Below are positions 1-9,061 of a stretch of DNA of 64,000 nt, piece after piece (positions within the stretch are counted from its first letter, which is position 1; the number at the start of each line of letters is the position of its first letter). The position numbers and the translations under genes are program-made. The stretch is from Xanthomonas indica. Lineage in GTDB: Bacteria > Pseudomonadota > Gammaproteobacteria > Xanthomonadales > Xanthomonadaceae. The stretch is taken from the NCBI RefSeq assembly GCF_040529045.1, contig NZ_CP131914.1, forward strand, positions 4,572,501 through 4,636,500. The letters are read 5' to 3'. The notes beneath the pieces are model-generated. The model ran no database searches. It saw only the letters and a list, made by a program, of their open reading frames with translations, and was not told the origin of the DNA.

Positions 1-77
1 ACCGGACCGGGCGTCTGCGCGGAAACCAGGCCGACGGCGAACGTGGCCACGGCAGCGACGGCGAAGCGGAATTTCAT
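1..77 (-). CDS. Serine-type D-Ala-D-Ala carboxypeptidase, N-terminus only (partial)
   Basis: Only the first 25 codons lie in the window and the gene runs off the left edge. They read as a signal peptide: Met-Lys-Phe-Arg, a hydrophobic Ala/Val-rich core, then a VSA-Q cleavage-like site. No catalytic motif is visible. The call is inferred from synteny: in many gammaproteobacteria rlpA is followed by a DacA/DacC-type penicillin-binding protein that trims peptidoglycan stem peptides in the periplasm. The gene has the same strand as rlpA, about 150 bp downstream of it. Another exported protein is possible. Confidence 0.5.
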   Translation of the reverse strand, partial: MKFRFAVAAVATFAVGLVSAQTPGP

Positions 78-227
78 CTAAAACGACTCCTGGCGGGCCC
101 GAAGGCCGATGGAAAACGCGACATTGTAGGCCGAGCCGGCGCCCGGGCAGAGGCACACACGCTGCCGCCACGACCCGGCGTTAAGCCATCGGCATGGCCG
201 CACGCTCGCAGCCGCGGCCGCGACGCC

Positions 228-1703
228 TCAATCCTTGACGATCTGCGGCCGGCCGAAGCCCAGGCCGGCGATGCGCGCGGCCAGTTCCGCGGCGCGGCCA
301 TGGTCCTCGGCGGCCACCCGCAGCCGCCACAGGGTCCGGCCACCGGAGACGATATCGCTGACGCTGGCGCCGACGATGCCGGCCGAGGCCAGCTGCGACA
401 GCGCGCGGTTGGCGTTCTCGCGGCTGGCGAAGCTGGCCACCTGCAGCAGGATGCCGAGCGGCCCGCGCGCGCTGTCGGCCTCGGGACGCGTTGCGACAGT
501 GGCAACCGTCCTGGGCGGCGTTGCCGGCGTCGCCACCGCAACGCTCGGCGCGGCCACGACGGCCGCAGGCGCGGCAGTGGGCGTGGCGGTCGCGGTGCCG
601 CGGGAGCCGCGCACCGGGGTGTTCGCCGCGGCCACGCTGGGGGCGGGCGTGCCCGGCTTGCCGGTGGCCACGCGCACGCCGCGCGACTTCATCCAGGCGT
701 CGAAGCGGTCGGCATCGCCGACCCGGCCCGGCGCGTCCTGGACGCGATAGCGCCAACGCTCGCCTTCCGGCAGCGCCGCGGCCGTGGCCGTGGCCGCCGC
801 CGCGGTGGGCGCGGTGACCGCGGCCGTGCCGGCGCGCGCCGGCACGGTCGTGGCAGCGGCCACCGTGGCGCCGGCCGACTTCGCCGGCAGGGTCTTCACC
901 AAATCGTCCATCTGCGCCGCGCGCCGCACCGCGGCGGGATCGCGCGTGACGGTATCGCTGCGCGCGCTGGTCAGCAGCGTCGCCGGCGCGCGGCCGGTGC
1001 GGCGCCGCGCCAGCAGGTCGCCGTTGTCGGCCGGGGTCAGGCCGCGCACTTCCACGCGGCCGGTGCCCTTGCCGGTGATGCCAAGCTTGACCGCGGCCGC
1101 GTAGCTCAGGTCGATCAGCCGGTCGTCGTGGAACGGGCCGCGGTCGTTGACCCGCACCACCACCGATTCGCCGTTGTCCAGGTTGGTGACCAGGGCGAAG
1201 CTGGGCAGCGGCAGGGTCTTGTGCGCGGCGGTGAACGCGTACATGTCGTAGACCTCGCGGTTGGAGGTCAGCCGGCCATGGAACTTGCTGCCGTAGTACG
1301 AGGCGGTGCCGCGCTCGACGTAGCTGTGCGGATCGTCGATGACCACGTACTCGCGGCCCAGCACCATGTACGGGGAGCGGTTGCCGATCGCCGACCGCGG
1401 CTCGTCGGTGACCAGCGGCTCGGGGATGCAGGCAACGTTGGGCACGTAGTCCGGGGTGGTGTCGCGCACGCCGGGCGCGTACAGGCCGCCGGCGGTGTAG
1501 TTGCCGCGCTTGGACGGGTCTTCCTTGGCCGGCGCGTAGGGCGAGGTCGAGGGGCAGCCGGTGGCGACGTGCGCCGGGCCCTTGCCCTCGACCCGGATGC
1601 CTGGCCCGGCGCCGCCGGCGGTCTTCTTCGGGGCGCTGCTGCAGGCGGCCAGCGCCAGCACAGCGACGACGGGAGCGATCCGGAGCAGCGCGTTCGGGTT
1701 CAT
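228..1703 (-). CDS. rlpA: RlpA-type septal lytic transglycosylase with SPOR domain (lipoprotein)
   Basis: A 491-residue outer-membrane lipoprotein predicted to cleave denuded glycan strands at the septum. The lipobox LALAAC puts the lipidated Cys at residue 21. A double-psi beta-barrel domain lies at about residues 131-221, with the GTASYYG start, Glu150, His161 (AAHKTLPLP) and the VNDRGPF motif typical of active RlpA. A long low-complexity Ala/Thr/Pro linker follows. The C-terminal SPOR domain (about 415-490), which binds denuded peptidoglycan, starts near LLQVASF. The ATG overlaps the mltB stop (ATGA), so the two are probably translationally coupled. The long linker makes it larger than usual for the family. 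Confidence 0.93.
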   Translation of the reverse strand: MNPNALLRIAPVVAVLALAACSSAPKKTAGGAGPGIRVEGKGPAHVATGCPSTSPYAPAKEDPSKRGNYTAGGLYAPGVRDTTPDYVPNVACIPEPLVTDEPRSAIGNRSPYMVLGREYVVIDDPHSYVERGTASYYGSKFHGRLTSNREVYDMYAFTAAHKTLPLPSFALVTNLDNGESVVVRVNDRGPFHDDRLIDLSYAAAVKLGITGKGTGRVEVRGLTPADNGDLLARRRTGRAPATLLTSARSDTVTRDPAAVRRAAQMDDLVKTLPAKSAGATVAAATTVPARAGTAAVTAPTAAAATATAAALPEGERWRYRVQDAPGRVGDADRFDAWMKSRGVRVATGKPGTPAPSVAAANTPVRGSRGTATATPTAAPAAVVAAPSVAVATPATPPRTVATVATRPEADSARGPLGILLQVASFASRENANRALSQLASAGIVGASVSDIVSGGRTLWRLRVAAEDHGRAAELAARIAGLGFGRPQIVKD

Positions 1704-2833
1704 GCCGGTGGTAACTCCTTGCCGGCGATGGCCTGGGACAGTTGGTACACGGCCATCGCGTACATCTTGGAATTGTTGTAGCGGGTGATCGCGTAGTAGT
1801 TCTGGAAGCCCAGCCAGTACTGCTTGCCGGCGCTGCCGTCGAGCGCGATCGGGGTGGCGGTGGCGCCAGCCGGCACCGGCACGTTCGGCGTGTAGCCGCG
1901 CGCGGCCAGGTCGGCCAGGGTGTAGGTCGGCGTCCAGTCGGTCGGATTGAATTCCTCGGCACCGGAACGCAGCGTGGCCGGCACCGCGACCAGCCCGTCG
2001 CGCACCCAGCCGCCCTTCTTGACGAAGTAGTTGGCGATGGACGAGAACGCGTCGTCGTAGTCGGTGAACAGGTTGCGCTTGCCGTCGCCATCGCCGTCCA
2101 CCGCGAACTGGCGGTAGCTGGAGGGCATGAACTGGCCCAGGCCCATCGCGCCGGCATAGCTGCCGATCAGCGTGGTGATGTCCAGGTTCTCCTCGCGCGC
2201 CAGCGCGAACAGCTGGCCCAGCTCATCGCGGAAGAACAGCTCGCGGCGCACCTCGCGCTCGAGCTTGGCCGGATCGCCGCTGCGCGGATAGCGGAACGCC
2301 AGCGTGTACAGCGCGTCCAGCACGCGGTAGGAACCGGCGTTCTTGCCGTAGCTGGTCTCCACGCCGATGATCGCGACGATGGTCTCGGCCGGCACGCCGG
2401 TGCGCGCCTGCACCCGCTGCAGTTCGTCGCGGTGCGTGGCCAGGAACGCGCGGCCGCCGTCGATGCGCGCCTGGCTGATGAACATCGGCCGGTACTCGCT
2501 CCACGGCTTGACCCGCTCGGCCGGGCGCGACATCGCCGCGACGATCGCATCCTTGAACTGCGCCTGCGCCAGGGTCGCCTCGATCTGCGCCGGATCGATG
2601 CCGTACTTGGCCGCGGTGTCGCGGACGAAGTTGGCACGGGCGACCTCGAACGGCACCGGGGTCAGGTCCACCGGCGGCGCCTGCACCGCCTCGGGCGCGG
2701 CTTCGACCGGCGGTGCCGGGCGTGGCGCCGGCGGCGGCGCGCTGGCCTGCGGCGGCGAAGGCGGCGCCTTGGGCTGGGTCGCGCATGCGACCAGGCCAAG
2801 CGTGAGCAGGCAAATCAGCGAGCGTCGGATCAT
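1700..2833 (-). CDS. mltB: Membrane-bound lytic murein transglycosylase B (lipoprotein)
   Basis: A 377-residue lytic transglycosylase that cleaves the MurNAc-GlcNAc bond with formation of 1,6-anhydro-MurNAc. The signal peptide ends in the lipobox LVAC (Cys17), followed by a Pro/Ala-rich linker to about residue 60. The SLT domain shows the catalytic Glu159 in IIGVETSYGKNAG and the downstream SYAGAMGLGQFMPSSY motif, both diagnostic of MltB. It is upstream of and overlaps rlpA by 4 bp, the common mltB-rlpA arrangement of Pseudomonas and Xanthomonas. Here it is separated from rodA by about 7.9 kb of other genes. Confidence 0.95.
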   Translation of the reverse strand: MIRRSLICLLTLGLVACATQPKAPPSPPQASAPPPAPRPAPPVEAAPEAVQAPPVDLTPVPFEVARANFVRDTAAKYGIDPAQIEATLAQAQFKDAIVAAMSRPAERVKPWSEYRPMFISQARIDGGRAFLATHRDELQRVQARTGVPAETIVAIIGVETSYGKNAGSYRVLDALYTLAFRYPRSGDPAKLEREVRRELFFRDELGQLFALAREENLDITTLIGSYAGAMGLGQFMPSSYRQFAVDGDGDGKRNLFTDYDDAFSSIANYFVKKGGWVRDGLVAVPATLRSGAEEFNPTDWTPTYTLADLAARGYTPNVPVPAGATATPIALDGSAGKQYWLGFQNYYAITRYNNSKMYAMAVYQLSQAIAGKELPPA

Positions 2834-2977
2834 GCCGGCAGACTACCAGATTCAAGATGAATTTCTACCAATAACGCCATGAAACAAAAGAACTTTGCCC
2901 CAGGTCAAGTGCGCCTGCAGCATGACCTGACGGCATGCACCGGGTGCGCACCCCGGCCTCCGGCGTGGCGACGGCAC

Positions 2978-3006
2978 AAAAAAGCCGCCGGGTTGCCCCC
3001 GACGGC
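2978..3006 (-). terminator. Rho-independent terminator after the pnt/aldehyde dehydrogenase operon
   Basis: On the minus strand, 24 bp past the aldehyde dehydrogenase stop, a stem of nine pairs (GCCGTCGGG against CCCGGCGGC, one mismatch) with a short loop is followed directly by six T residues. This is a classic intrinsic terminator and separates the transhydrogenase operon from mltB. Confidence 0.88.
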
Positions 3007-3029
3007 CTGGCCCACGCGTAGCGACCCAC

Positions 3030-4421
3030 TCAGAACGGCGCGTCGATGTCGACCACGTCGATCAGCTTGTGATTGACGAATTCCTTGATGCCCAGCCCGA
3101 TCAGTTCGCGCCCGTAGCCGGAACGGCGCACGCCGCCGAACGGCAGGTCGGCCTTGACCATGGTCGGATGGTTGACGAACACCATGCCGGTGGAGATGCG
3201 CCTAGCCACCGCCACGCCGCGCGCCTCGTCGCCGGTGAACACCGAGCCGCCCAGGCCGAACGGCGAATCGTTGGCGATGCGTACCGCGTCGTCCTCGTCC
3301 CGGGCGCGGAACAGCATCGACACCGGGCCGAAGAACTCCTGGTGGTAGGCTGGGTTGTCCGGGGCGACGTCGGTGAGGAGGGTTGGCTGCACGAACGCGC
3401 CATGCACCGGCACCGGCGGCCCGACCTCGGTCGCGGTGGCGCCATGCCTGACCGCCTCGGCGATCTGCCGCTTCAGCTCGTCGGCGGCGCCTTGCGACGA
3501 CAGTGGCGCCAGGGTGGTGGCCGGATCCATCGGATCGCCGGCCTTCAGCGCCGCCACGCCGTCGGTGTAGCGGCGCAGGAATTCCGCGTACACCTCTTGC
3601 ACCACGATCATGCGCTTGGACGACACGCAGACCTGGCCGCCGTTCCAGTGGCGGCCGAACACCGCCCACTTCACCGTCTTCTCCAGCGGCGCATCGTCCA
3701 GCACCACGAAGGCGTCGGCACCGCCCAGTTCCATGGTCGACTTCTTCAGCGCCTTGGCCGCCTGGGCCGCGACGATGGCGCCGGCACCTTCCGACCCGGT
3801 GAGCGCCACGCCGTGCACGCGCGGATCGTTGAGGATGGTCTCCACCTGGCCGCGGGTGGCGTAGAGATTGGCGAAGGCCCCGGCCGGCAACCCGGCTTCG
3901 GCCATCAGCGCCTCGAACTTGGCCGCGCACTGCGGCACGTTGGAGGCGTGCTTGAGCAACACGGTGTTGCCGGCCGACAGTTGCGGGGCGATGATCCGCG
4001 CGATCTGGTAGTACGGGAAATTCCACGGTTCGATCGCCAGCAGCACGCCCAGCGGCTCGTGCACCACCATCGCCCTGCCCTCGGCCGGATCGGCCACCGG
4101 CAGATGCTCCGGCGCCAGCAAGCGCTCGGCGTTGACCGCGTAGTACTCGAAGATGTCCGCCGACAGCCGCACCTCGGCTTCGGCCTCGCCGATCAGCTTG
4201 CCCATTTCCAGGGTCAGCAGGCATGCGTACTCGCGGGTGTTGGCGCGCAGCAGCCGCGCCGCGACATGCATCACCCTGGCGCGTTCGGCGAACGGGGCCT
4301 GCTTCCATTGCTGGAACGCGGCGTCGGCGGCATCGATCGCGGCCAGCACCTGCGCATCGGTGGCCTCCGGGAAGGTGGCGAGCAATTCGCCGGTATAGGG
4401 ATTGCGGGTGGCATAGGTCAT
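3030..4421 (-). CDS. NAD(P)-dependent succinate-semialdehyde-type aldehyde dehydrogenase
   Basis: A 463-residue aldehyde dehydrogenase that oxidises an aldehyde to the acid with NAD(P)+. It closely resembles Escherichia coli Sad/YneI in length and motifs: EPWNFPYYQ in the cofactor domain, catalytic general-base Glu231 in MELGGADAF, nucleophile Cys265 in GGQVCVSSKR, and the terminal GYGRELIGLGIKEF signature. The ATG start follows an AAGGA-type element. It is the last gene after pntB (65-bp gap) and before a strong terminator, so it is probably co-transcribed with the transhydrogenase and may share its NAD(P)H economy. Substrate is inferred from family resemblance only. Confidence 0.85.
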   Translation of the reverse strand: MTYATRNPYTGELLATFPEATDAQVLAAIDAADAAFQQWKQAPFAERARVMHVAARLLRANTREYACLLTLEMGKLIGEAEAEVRLSADIFEYYAVNAERLLAPEHLPVADPAEGRAMVVHEPLGVLLAIEPWNFPYYQIARIIAPQLSAGNTVLLKHASNVPQCAAKFEALMAEAGLPAGAFANLYATRGQVETILNDPRVHGVALTGSEGAGAIVAAQAAKALKKSTMELGGADAFVVLDDAPLEKTVKWAVFGRHWNGGQVCVSSKRMIVVQEVYAEFLRRYTDGVAALKAGDPMDPATTLAPLSSQGAADELKRQIAEAVRHGATATEVGPPVPVHGAFVQPTLLTDVAPDNPAYHQEFFGPVSMLFRARDEDDAVRIANDSPFGLGGSVFTGDEARGVAVARRISTGMVFVNHPTMVKADLPFGGVRRSGYGRELIGLGIKEFVNHKLIDVVDIDAPF

Positions 4422-4486
4422 GGTGGTGTCCTCGTGGAAGGTCGGAAAGCGCCGGACGCCTCGTGCCGGCGCGGGAAGCGGTTGGG

Positions 4487-5893
4487 TCAGGCGGCCAGTT
4501 CCTTCACCGCCTGCACCATGCGGTTGAGCACCGCGGCGGCGTCGCCGTAGACCATGTCGCAGTTGTCGCCGTAGAACAGCAGGTTCTCCACGCCGGCGTA
4601 GCCCTTGCCCTGGCCGCGCTTGATCACGTAGACCTGATGCGCCTGGTCGGCGTTGAGGATCGGCATGCCGTAGATCGGCGAGGCCTTGTCGGTGCGCGCC
4701 GCCGGGTTGACCACGTCGTTGGCGCCGATCACCAGCGCCACGTCGGTGCTGGCGAAGCTGTCGTTGATGTCCTCCATGTCGTAGATCAGGTCGTACGGCA
4801 CGCCGGCTTCGGCCAGCAGCACGTTCATGTGCCCGGGCATGCGCCCGGCGACCGGATGGATGGCGAACTTCACGTCGACGCCGGCGGCCTGCAGCAGCTT
4901 CACCAGTTCGTACAGCCGCCCTTGCGCCTGCGCCACGGCCAGGCCGTAACCCGGCACGATGATCACGCTGGAGGCGTAGCGCATCGACGTCGCCGCATCG
5001 CCCGGCTCGACCGCGGTCATGCGGCCCTGCACGTCGCCCTGCACTACCGCGGCGCCGTCGCCGAAATTGCTGAACAACACGTTGCCCAGCGAGCGGTTCA
5101 TCGCCTTGGCCATCAGCACGGTCAGCAAGGTGCCGGCCGAGCCGACCACCATACCGGCGATCATCAGCGCCGGGTTCTGCAGGGCGAAGCCTTCCAGGCC
5201 CACCGCCAGGCCGGTGAAGGCGTTGTACAGCGAGATCACCACCGGCATGTCGGCGCCGCCGATCGGCAGCGTCATCAGCACGCCGAAGCCCAGCGCGGCA
5301 ACGAAGAACGCTGGCGCCGCCCAGGCGCCGCCCGTACCGGTGACCACCAGTGTGCCGAGCACCAGCGCGACCAGGAACACCGCAGCATTGAACGCGCTCT
5401 GCCCCTTGAACCGCCACGCGGTGTTGATGCGGCCATCGAGCTTGGCCCAGGCGATCACCGACCCGGACAGCGAGATCGCGCCGATCAGCGCGCCGAGCAC
5501 GGTCACCGCCAGGTGCAGGCCCCCCTGCTGCGGCTGCCGCGCGGTCAGCGCGACCCCGGCCACCGCCGCGGCTGCGCCGCCGCCCATGCCGTTGTACAGC
5601 GCCACCATCTGCGGCATCGCGGTCACCGCGACACGGCGGCCGCTGCGCCAGGCCCAGGCACCGCCCAGCAGCAACGCCAGCAGCGCCAGGGCCAGGTTGG
5701 TCAGCGCATGCGGACGCGCCGCGGGCTGCAGGTCGGCGAGATAGCCGAAGGCGGCGGCCACCGCCACCAGCATGCCGATCCCCGCCAGGACGATGCCGCG
5801 CAGCGCGGTCACCGGCGAGGACATGCGCTTGAGGCCGAGGATGAACAACAAGGCCGCGGCGAATCCGCTCAGTTCCACCAGGAGCGAGAGCAT
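4487..5893 (-). CDS. pntB: NAD(P) transhydrogenase subunit beta
   Basis: A 468-residue inner-membrane subunit of the proton-translocating transhydrogenase, which drives hydride transfer from NADH to NADP+ with the proton gradient. The N-terminal 270 residues hold many hydrophobic helices. The C-terminal dIII NADP(H)-binding domain shows the SSVIIVPGYGLAVAQAQ start, HPVAGRMPGHMNVLLAEA, and IGANDVVNPAAR motifs. The start is the ATG at 5893, where MLSLLVELSGF matches family N-termini; a longer in-frame extension upstream lies inside the pntAB gene and is rejected. It follows pntAB by 4 bp. Confidence 0.95.
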   Translation of the reverse strand: MLSLLVELSGFAAALLFILGLKRMSSPVTALRGIVLAGIGMLVAVAAAFGYLADLQPAARPHALTNLALALLALLLGGAWAWRSGRRVAVTAMPQMVALYNGMGGGAAAAVAGVALTARQPQQGGLHLAVTVLGALIGAISLSGSVIAWAKLDGRINTAWRFKGQSAFNAAVFLVALVLGTLVVTGTGGAWAAPAFFVAALGFGVLMTLPIGGADMPVVISLYNAFTGLAVGLEGFALQNPALMIAGMVVGSAGTLLTVLMAKAMNRSLGNVLFSNFGDGAAVVQGDVQGRMTAVEPGDAATSMRYASSVIIVPGYGLAVAQAQGRLYELVKLLQAAGVDVKFAIHPVAGRMPGHMNVLLAEAGVPYDLIYDMEDINDSFASTDVALVIGANDVVNPAARTDKASPIYGMPILNADQAHQVYVIKRGQGKGYAGVENLLFYGDNCDMVYGDAAAVLNRMVQAVKELAA

Positions 5894-5897
5894 GGCG

Positions 5898-6212
5898 CTA
5901 CTCCTTCGCGGCCGGCGCGGCGCTGGGCTTGAACATCGCCAGCATGCGGTCGGTGACCACGTAGCCGCCGGCGGCATTGCCGGCGCCCAGCAACACACCG
6001 ACGAAACCGACCGCCTGGCCGGCGACGGTATCGGCATTGAACAGCGCGTGCATCGCACCGACCACGACGATGCCGTGGACGAAGTTGGAACCGGACATCA
6101 GCGGCGTGTGCAGGATCGACGGCACCTTGCCGATCACTTCGTAGCCGGTGAACGCGGCCAGCATGAACACGTACAACGCGATCAGCCAGCTCATCGACAG
6201 ATCGAGGGACAT
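5898..6212 (-). CDS. pntAB: NAD(P) transhydrogenase subunit alpha, part 2 (membrane part)
   Basis: A 104-residue membrane protein with about three hydrophobic helices, corresponding to the C-terminal membrane domain that is fused to PntA in E. coli but separate in Pseudomonas, Xanthomonas and Rhodospirillum. Recognisable segments are FTGYEVIGKVPSILHTPLMS and the HGIVVVGAMHAL helix, which contribute to the proton path. It sits 3 bp after pntAA and 4 bp before pntB, consistent with one transcript and stoichiometric translation. Confidence 0.94.
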   Translation of the reverse strand: MSLDLSMSWLIALYVFMLAAFTGYEVIGKVPSILHTPLMSGSNFVHGIVVVGAMHALFNADTVAGQAVGFVGVLLGAGNAAGGYVVTDRMLAMFKPSAAPAAKE

Positions 6213-6215
6213 GAC

Positions 6216-7355
6216 TCAGGACTCCTTGGTGGGAACGGGCGCGGCGGCCGGCACCGGTGGGTGGCAGAGGCGGCCGTCATGGGTGAGCGCGGTGCCGGCG
6301 ACCACCGCATCGTCGAAGTCCGGCGCCAGTGCGCCGTCGCGCACCAGCAGGTCGAGCAGCCCCAGCAGGTTCTTGGCGTACAGCTCGCTGGCGTGCTGGG
6401 CCAACGCCGAAGGAACGTTGCGGGGGGCGACGAGGGTGACCGGTCCGACGTCCACGGTCTGCCCCGGCACGCTGCCTTCGCAGTTGCCGCCGCTGTCGGC
6501 GGCGAGATCCACGATCACCGCGCCGGGCTTCATGCCGGCGATCTGCTCGCGGTCGATCAGGATCGGCGCGGTGCGCCCGGGCACATTGGCGGTGGTGATG
6601 ATCAGATCGGCCTGCTGGATGTGCTGGGTCAGCACCGATGCGGCCTTGGCCCGCTCCTCGGCGCTGAGTTCGCGCGCATAGCCGCCCTCGCCGCGCGCGT
6701 CGATGCCGGTGTCGACGAAGCGCGCGCCGACCGACTGCGCCTGCTCGCGGGTCTCCGGACGCACGTCGTAGCCTTCGGTGATCGCGCCAAGCCGGTGCGC
6801 GGTGGCCAGCGCCTGCAGGCCGGCCACGCCCAGGCCCATCACCAGCACGCGCGCGGCGCGCAGCGAACCGACCGCGGTGGTCATCATCGGCAGGATGCGC
6901 GGCAGATGCACGGCGCCGAGCAGCGGCGCGTAATAGCCGGCCAACGCGGCCTGGCTGGACAGCACATCCAGCGCCTGCGCGCGGCTGATGCGCGGCACGG
7001 TCTCCATCGCGAAGGCGGTGATGCGGCGTTCGCACAGCAGCTCCAGCAGGCCGGGCAGCTTGGCCGGGTACAGCATCGCGATCAGCATGCTGCCCGGGCG
7101 CAGCGCCGCCACCGTGCGCAGCGATGGCGCCTGCACGGCCAGCAGCAGGTCCGCACCGGCCACCACCTCTTGCGCATCGTCGAGCACGGTGGCGCCGGCA
7201 TAGGCAGCATCCGGCAATCGCGAACCGCTGCCGGCACCGGCCTGCAGGCGCAGCTGTGCGCCCAGCCTGGCCAGCTTCGGCAGCACCGCGGGCACCATCG
7301 CCACGCGGCGCTCCTCGGCCTGTTCTTCCCTCAGGACTGCAACAGTGAACGCCAT
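6216..7355 (-). CDS. pntAA: NAD(P) transhydrogenase subunit alpha, part 1 (NAD-binding)
   Basis: A 379-residue soluble dI subunit that binds NAD(H). It starts with the family signature MAFTVAVLREEQAEERRVAMVP. The alanine-dehydrogenase-like Rossmann domain shows VLVMGLGVAGLQALATAHRLGA, and the QDR-like/ADLIITTANVPGR region is present. The ATG at 7355 is preferred over a start 57 bp further upstream because homologues begin at MAFTVAVLRE. It is the first gene of pntAA-pntAB-pntB-aldehyde dehydrogenase. A perfect FNR/ANR-type palindrome lies 57 bp upstream, suggesting oxygen- or redox-responsive expression. Confidence 0.93.
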   Translation of the reverse strand: MAFTVAVLREEQAEERRVAMVPAVLPKLARLGAQLRLQAGAGSGSRLPDAAYAGATVLDDAQEVVAGADLLLAVQAPSLRTVAALRPGSMLIAMLYPAKLPGLLELLCERRITAFAMETVPRISRAQALDVLSSQAALAGYYAPLLGAVHLPRILPMMTTAVGSLRAARVLVMGLGVAGLQALATAHRLGAITEGYDVRPETREQAQSVGARFVDTGIDARGEGGYARELSAEERAKAASVLTQHIQQADLIITTANVPGRTAPILIDREQIAGMKPGAVIVDLAADSGGNCEGSVPGQTVDVGPVTLVAPRNVPSALAQHASELYAKNLLGLLDLLVRDGALAPDFDDAVVAGTALTHDGRLCHPPVPAAAPVPTKES

Positions 7356-7411
7356 GATCGCGGCTCGCTTGGAGGACGCGTGCACTGTGCGCGCCGGCCG
7401 ACGCGCGGGCA

Positions 7412-7425
7412 TTGATCCGGATCAA
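7412..7425 (-). promoter_or_regulatory. FNR/ANR-type box upstream of pntAA
   Basis: TTGATCCGGATCAA is a perfect match to the FNR/ANR consensus TTGAT-N4-ATCAA. Its centre is about 63 bp from the pntAA ATG. A class II activated promoter (box centred at -41.5) would start transcription near 7377, with the weak hexamer CACAGT at -10. Binding is an inference; the sequence match is direct. Confidence 0.65.
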
Positions 7426-7630
7426 GCGCGCTGCCGCATCACGCGCATAAAGAACGCGCGCGCTGAGCGCAGCAGGGCGGCGGAACGCTGCGGTGTGACA
7501 GGACGCTGGCATCACGTGCGAACGATTGCAGTGCGTGGCGGCGCACGCCATCAAAGCCGCAAGACGCAGACACCAACCGCTCCCGCCACGCGGGCGCGCG
7601 CCGAGTGGCCGCCGGCGTTGCGCGTGCGGG

Positions 7631-9061
7631 CTACAGGGCCGGGAACACCGGCGCGCTGCTGCAGGCAGGGACCGACCCGGCGAGCGTGGTCGCATAGGTC
7701 GAGGCCGCGCTGCTGTCCTCGCTCAAGTGCAGGTCGGACTGGTCCACGCCGATGCGTGCGTTGCTGGCATGCAGGGCGGTGACGTCGGCGGCCACGTGCG
7801 CCAGCACCAGGTCCAGCGGCGTCGCGGCGCTGTAGCCCTGCACCGTGCTGCCCTTGCCCGCCGGCGTGTCCTGCGCGCGCAGGCCATCGACCACGATGCC
7901 GGTGAAGCTGGGCACGCTGCCGCTGCGGCTGCCGCCGCGGTCGTGGCCGTACAGCGGCGTGATCACCAGCGGCCTGGCCACGCCGAACAGGCAGGTGTTG
8001 CGGTAGAGCACGTCGCGCACCGGACCGCCCTTGGCCAGGCCGGTCTTGATGCGCAGGCCGTTGTTGTCGGTGGCGACGATGCCGTCGGCGTCGTGGCCGA
8101 CCACGCTGTTGCCGTCCACCAGCACGTTGCCGACGCCGTACATCACCTCGCTGCCGATGGAGATGCCGTGGGTGCCGTAGAAGCGCGAGTCGCGCACGGT
8201 GATGTCGGCCGAGCGCGCCGCGCTGGTCTTGATCGCGACGCCATCGTCGCCGGCCATCACGTCGTTGTCGGCCAGGGTCGCGTTGCGCACGCTGTCCAGA
8301 TCCAGGCCGTCGGTATTGGGGCTGTTGGCTGGCGCCCTGACCCGCACGCCCCACACGGTGACCCCGTCGCCGCCGTGCACGAACAGGTGGAAGTACGGCG
8401 CGTCGATCAGGTTGAGGTGGTAGAGCTGCAGATCGGCGACGTCCTGGGCGCGGATCAGGTCGGGGGCGTTCTGGGTCAGGCCGGCGGCCTTGGCGCTGCG
8501 CGCGAACTGCCACCAGCTGTCGCTGCCGCCGAGCATCGGCAGGTCGCCGCGGCCGTCGATGCTGCCCTGATGGCCGGCGGCATCGCGCACGCCCATCACG
8601 CCCAGGGCGCGCCCCTGCAGGGTGATCAGCGCGCGGCAGCTGCCGCTGCGCGTCGCCGCCTGGCCGCAGGCGCTGCGGCCGGGCACCTGGTAGTCGGCGG
8701 GCTGGCGCGAGGCGAACAGGGTCACGCCGCTGTCGATCGCCAGCGTGGTGTTGCTGCGCATCGTCAACGGCCCGCTGAGGAAGGCCGTGCCGCGGCCGGC
8801 GCGCAGCAGCACCATGCCGTGCGCGCCATCGGCGCAGCGGTCGAGCGCGGCCTGGATGCGCGCGGTGTCCGGCGGGTTGCGTTCCTGCGCGTCGGCGAAG
8901 CGGCGTTGCTGCGCCTGCAACGTAGCGTCGAGCGTGGTGCACAGCGACGGCAGCTGCGGTTCGACGACACGGCGGGAATCGCCGGTCGCCGCGCTACTGC
9001 CGAACGCAGCGGCGGCGAGCAGGCCGCCGAGCAGCAGCGCCGCGCGCATGGGTGAGGTCAT
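7631..9061 (-). CDS. Polygalacturonase, glycoside hydrolase family 28
   Basis: A 476-residue exported pectinase predicted to hydrolyse alpha-1,4-galacturonosyl bonds of plant pectate. A signal peptide covers about the first 25 residues. The parallel beta-helix holds all four GH28 signatures: NTDG (Asp251), GDDGVAIK (Asp272, Asp273), a THGISIGS form of the GHG motif (His298), and RIK (337-339). The usual Gly before the His is Thr here, a mild deviation. The ATG overlaps the stop of the VirJ-like gene (ATGA), so the two are coupled. A plant-associated lifestyle is implied. Confidence 0.9.
   Translation of the reverse strand: MTSPMRAALLLGGLLAAAAFGSSAATGDSRRVVEPQLPSLCTTLDATLQAQQRRFADAQERNPPDTARIQAALDRCADGAHGMVLLRAGRGTAFLSGPLTMRSNTTLAIDSGVTLFASRQPADYQVPGRSACGQAATRSGSCRALITLQGRALGVMGVRDAAGHQGSIDGRGDLPMLGGSDSWWQFARSAKAAGLTQNAPDLIRAQDVADLQLYHLNLIDAPYFHLFVHGGDGVTVWGVRVRAPANSPNTDGLDLDSVRNATLADNDVMAGDDGVAIKTSAARSADITVRDSRFYGTHGISIGSEVMYGVGNVLVDGNSVVGHDADGIVATDNNGLRIKTGLAKGGPVRDVLYRNTCLFGVARPLVITPLYGHDRGGSRSGSVPSFTGIVVDGLRAQDTPAGKGSTVQGYSAATPLDLVLAHVAADVTALHASNARIGVDQSDLHLSEDSSAASTYATTLAGSVPACSSAPVFPAL

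Noticed and set aside
2894-2907. FNR-like box upstream of mltB (TTGCCCCAGGTCAA)
   Set aside because: Three mismatches to TTGAT-N4-ATCAA; too weak to claim even though its distance to the ATG resembles the pntAA case.
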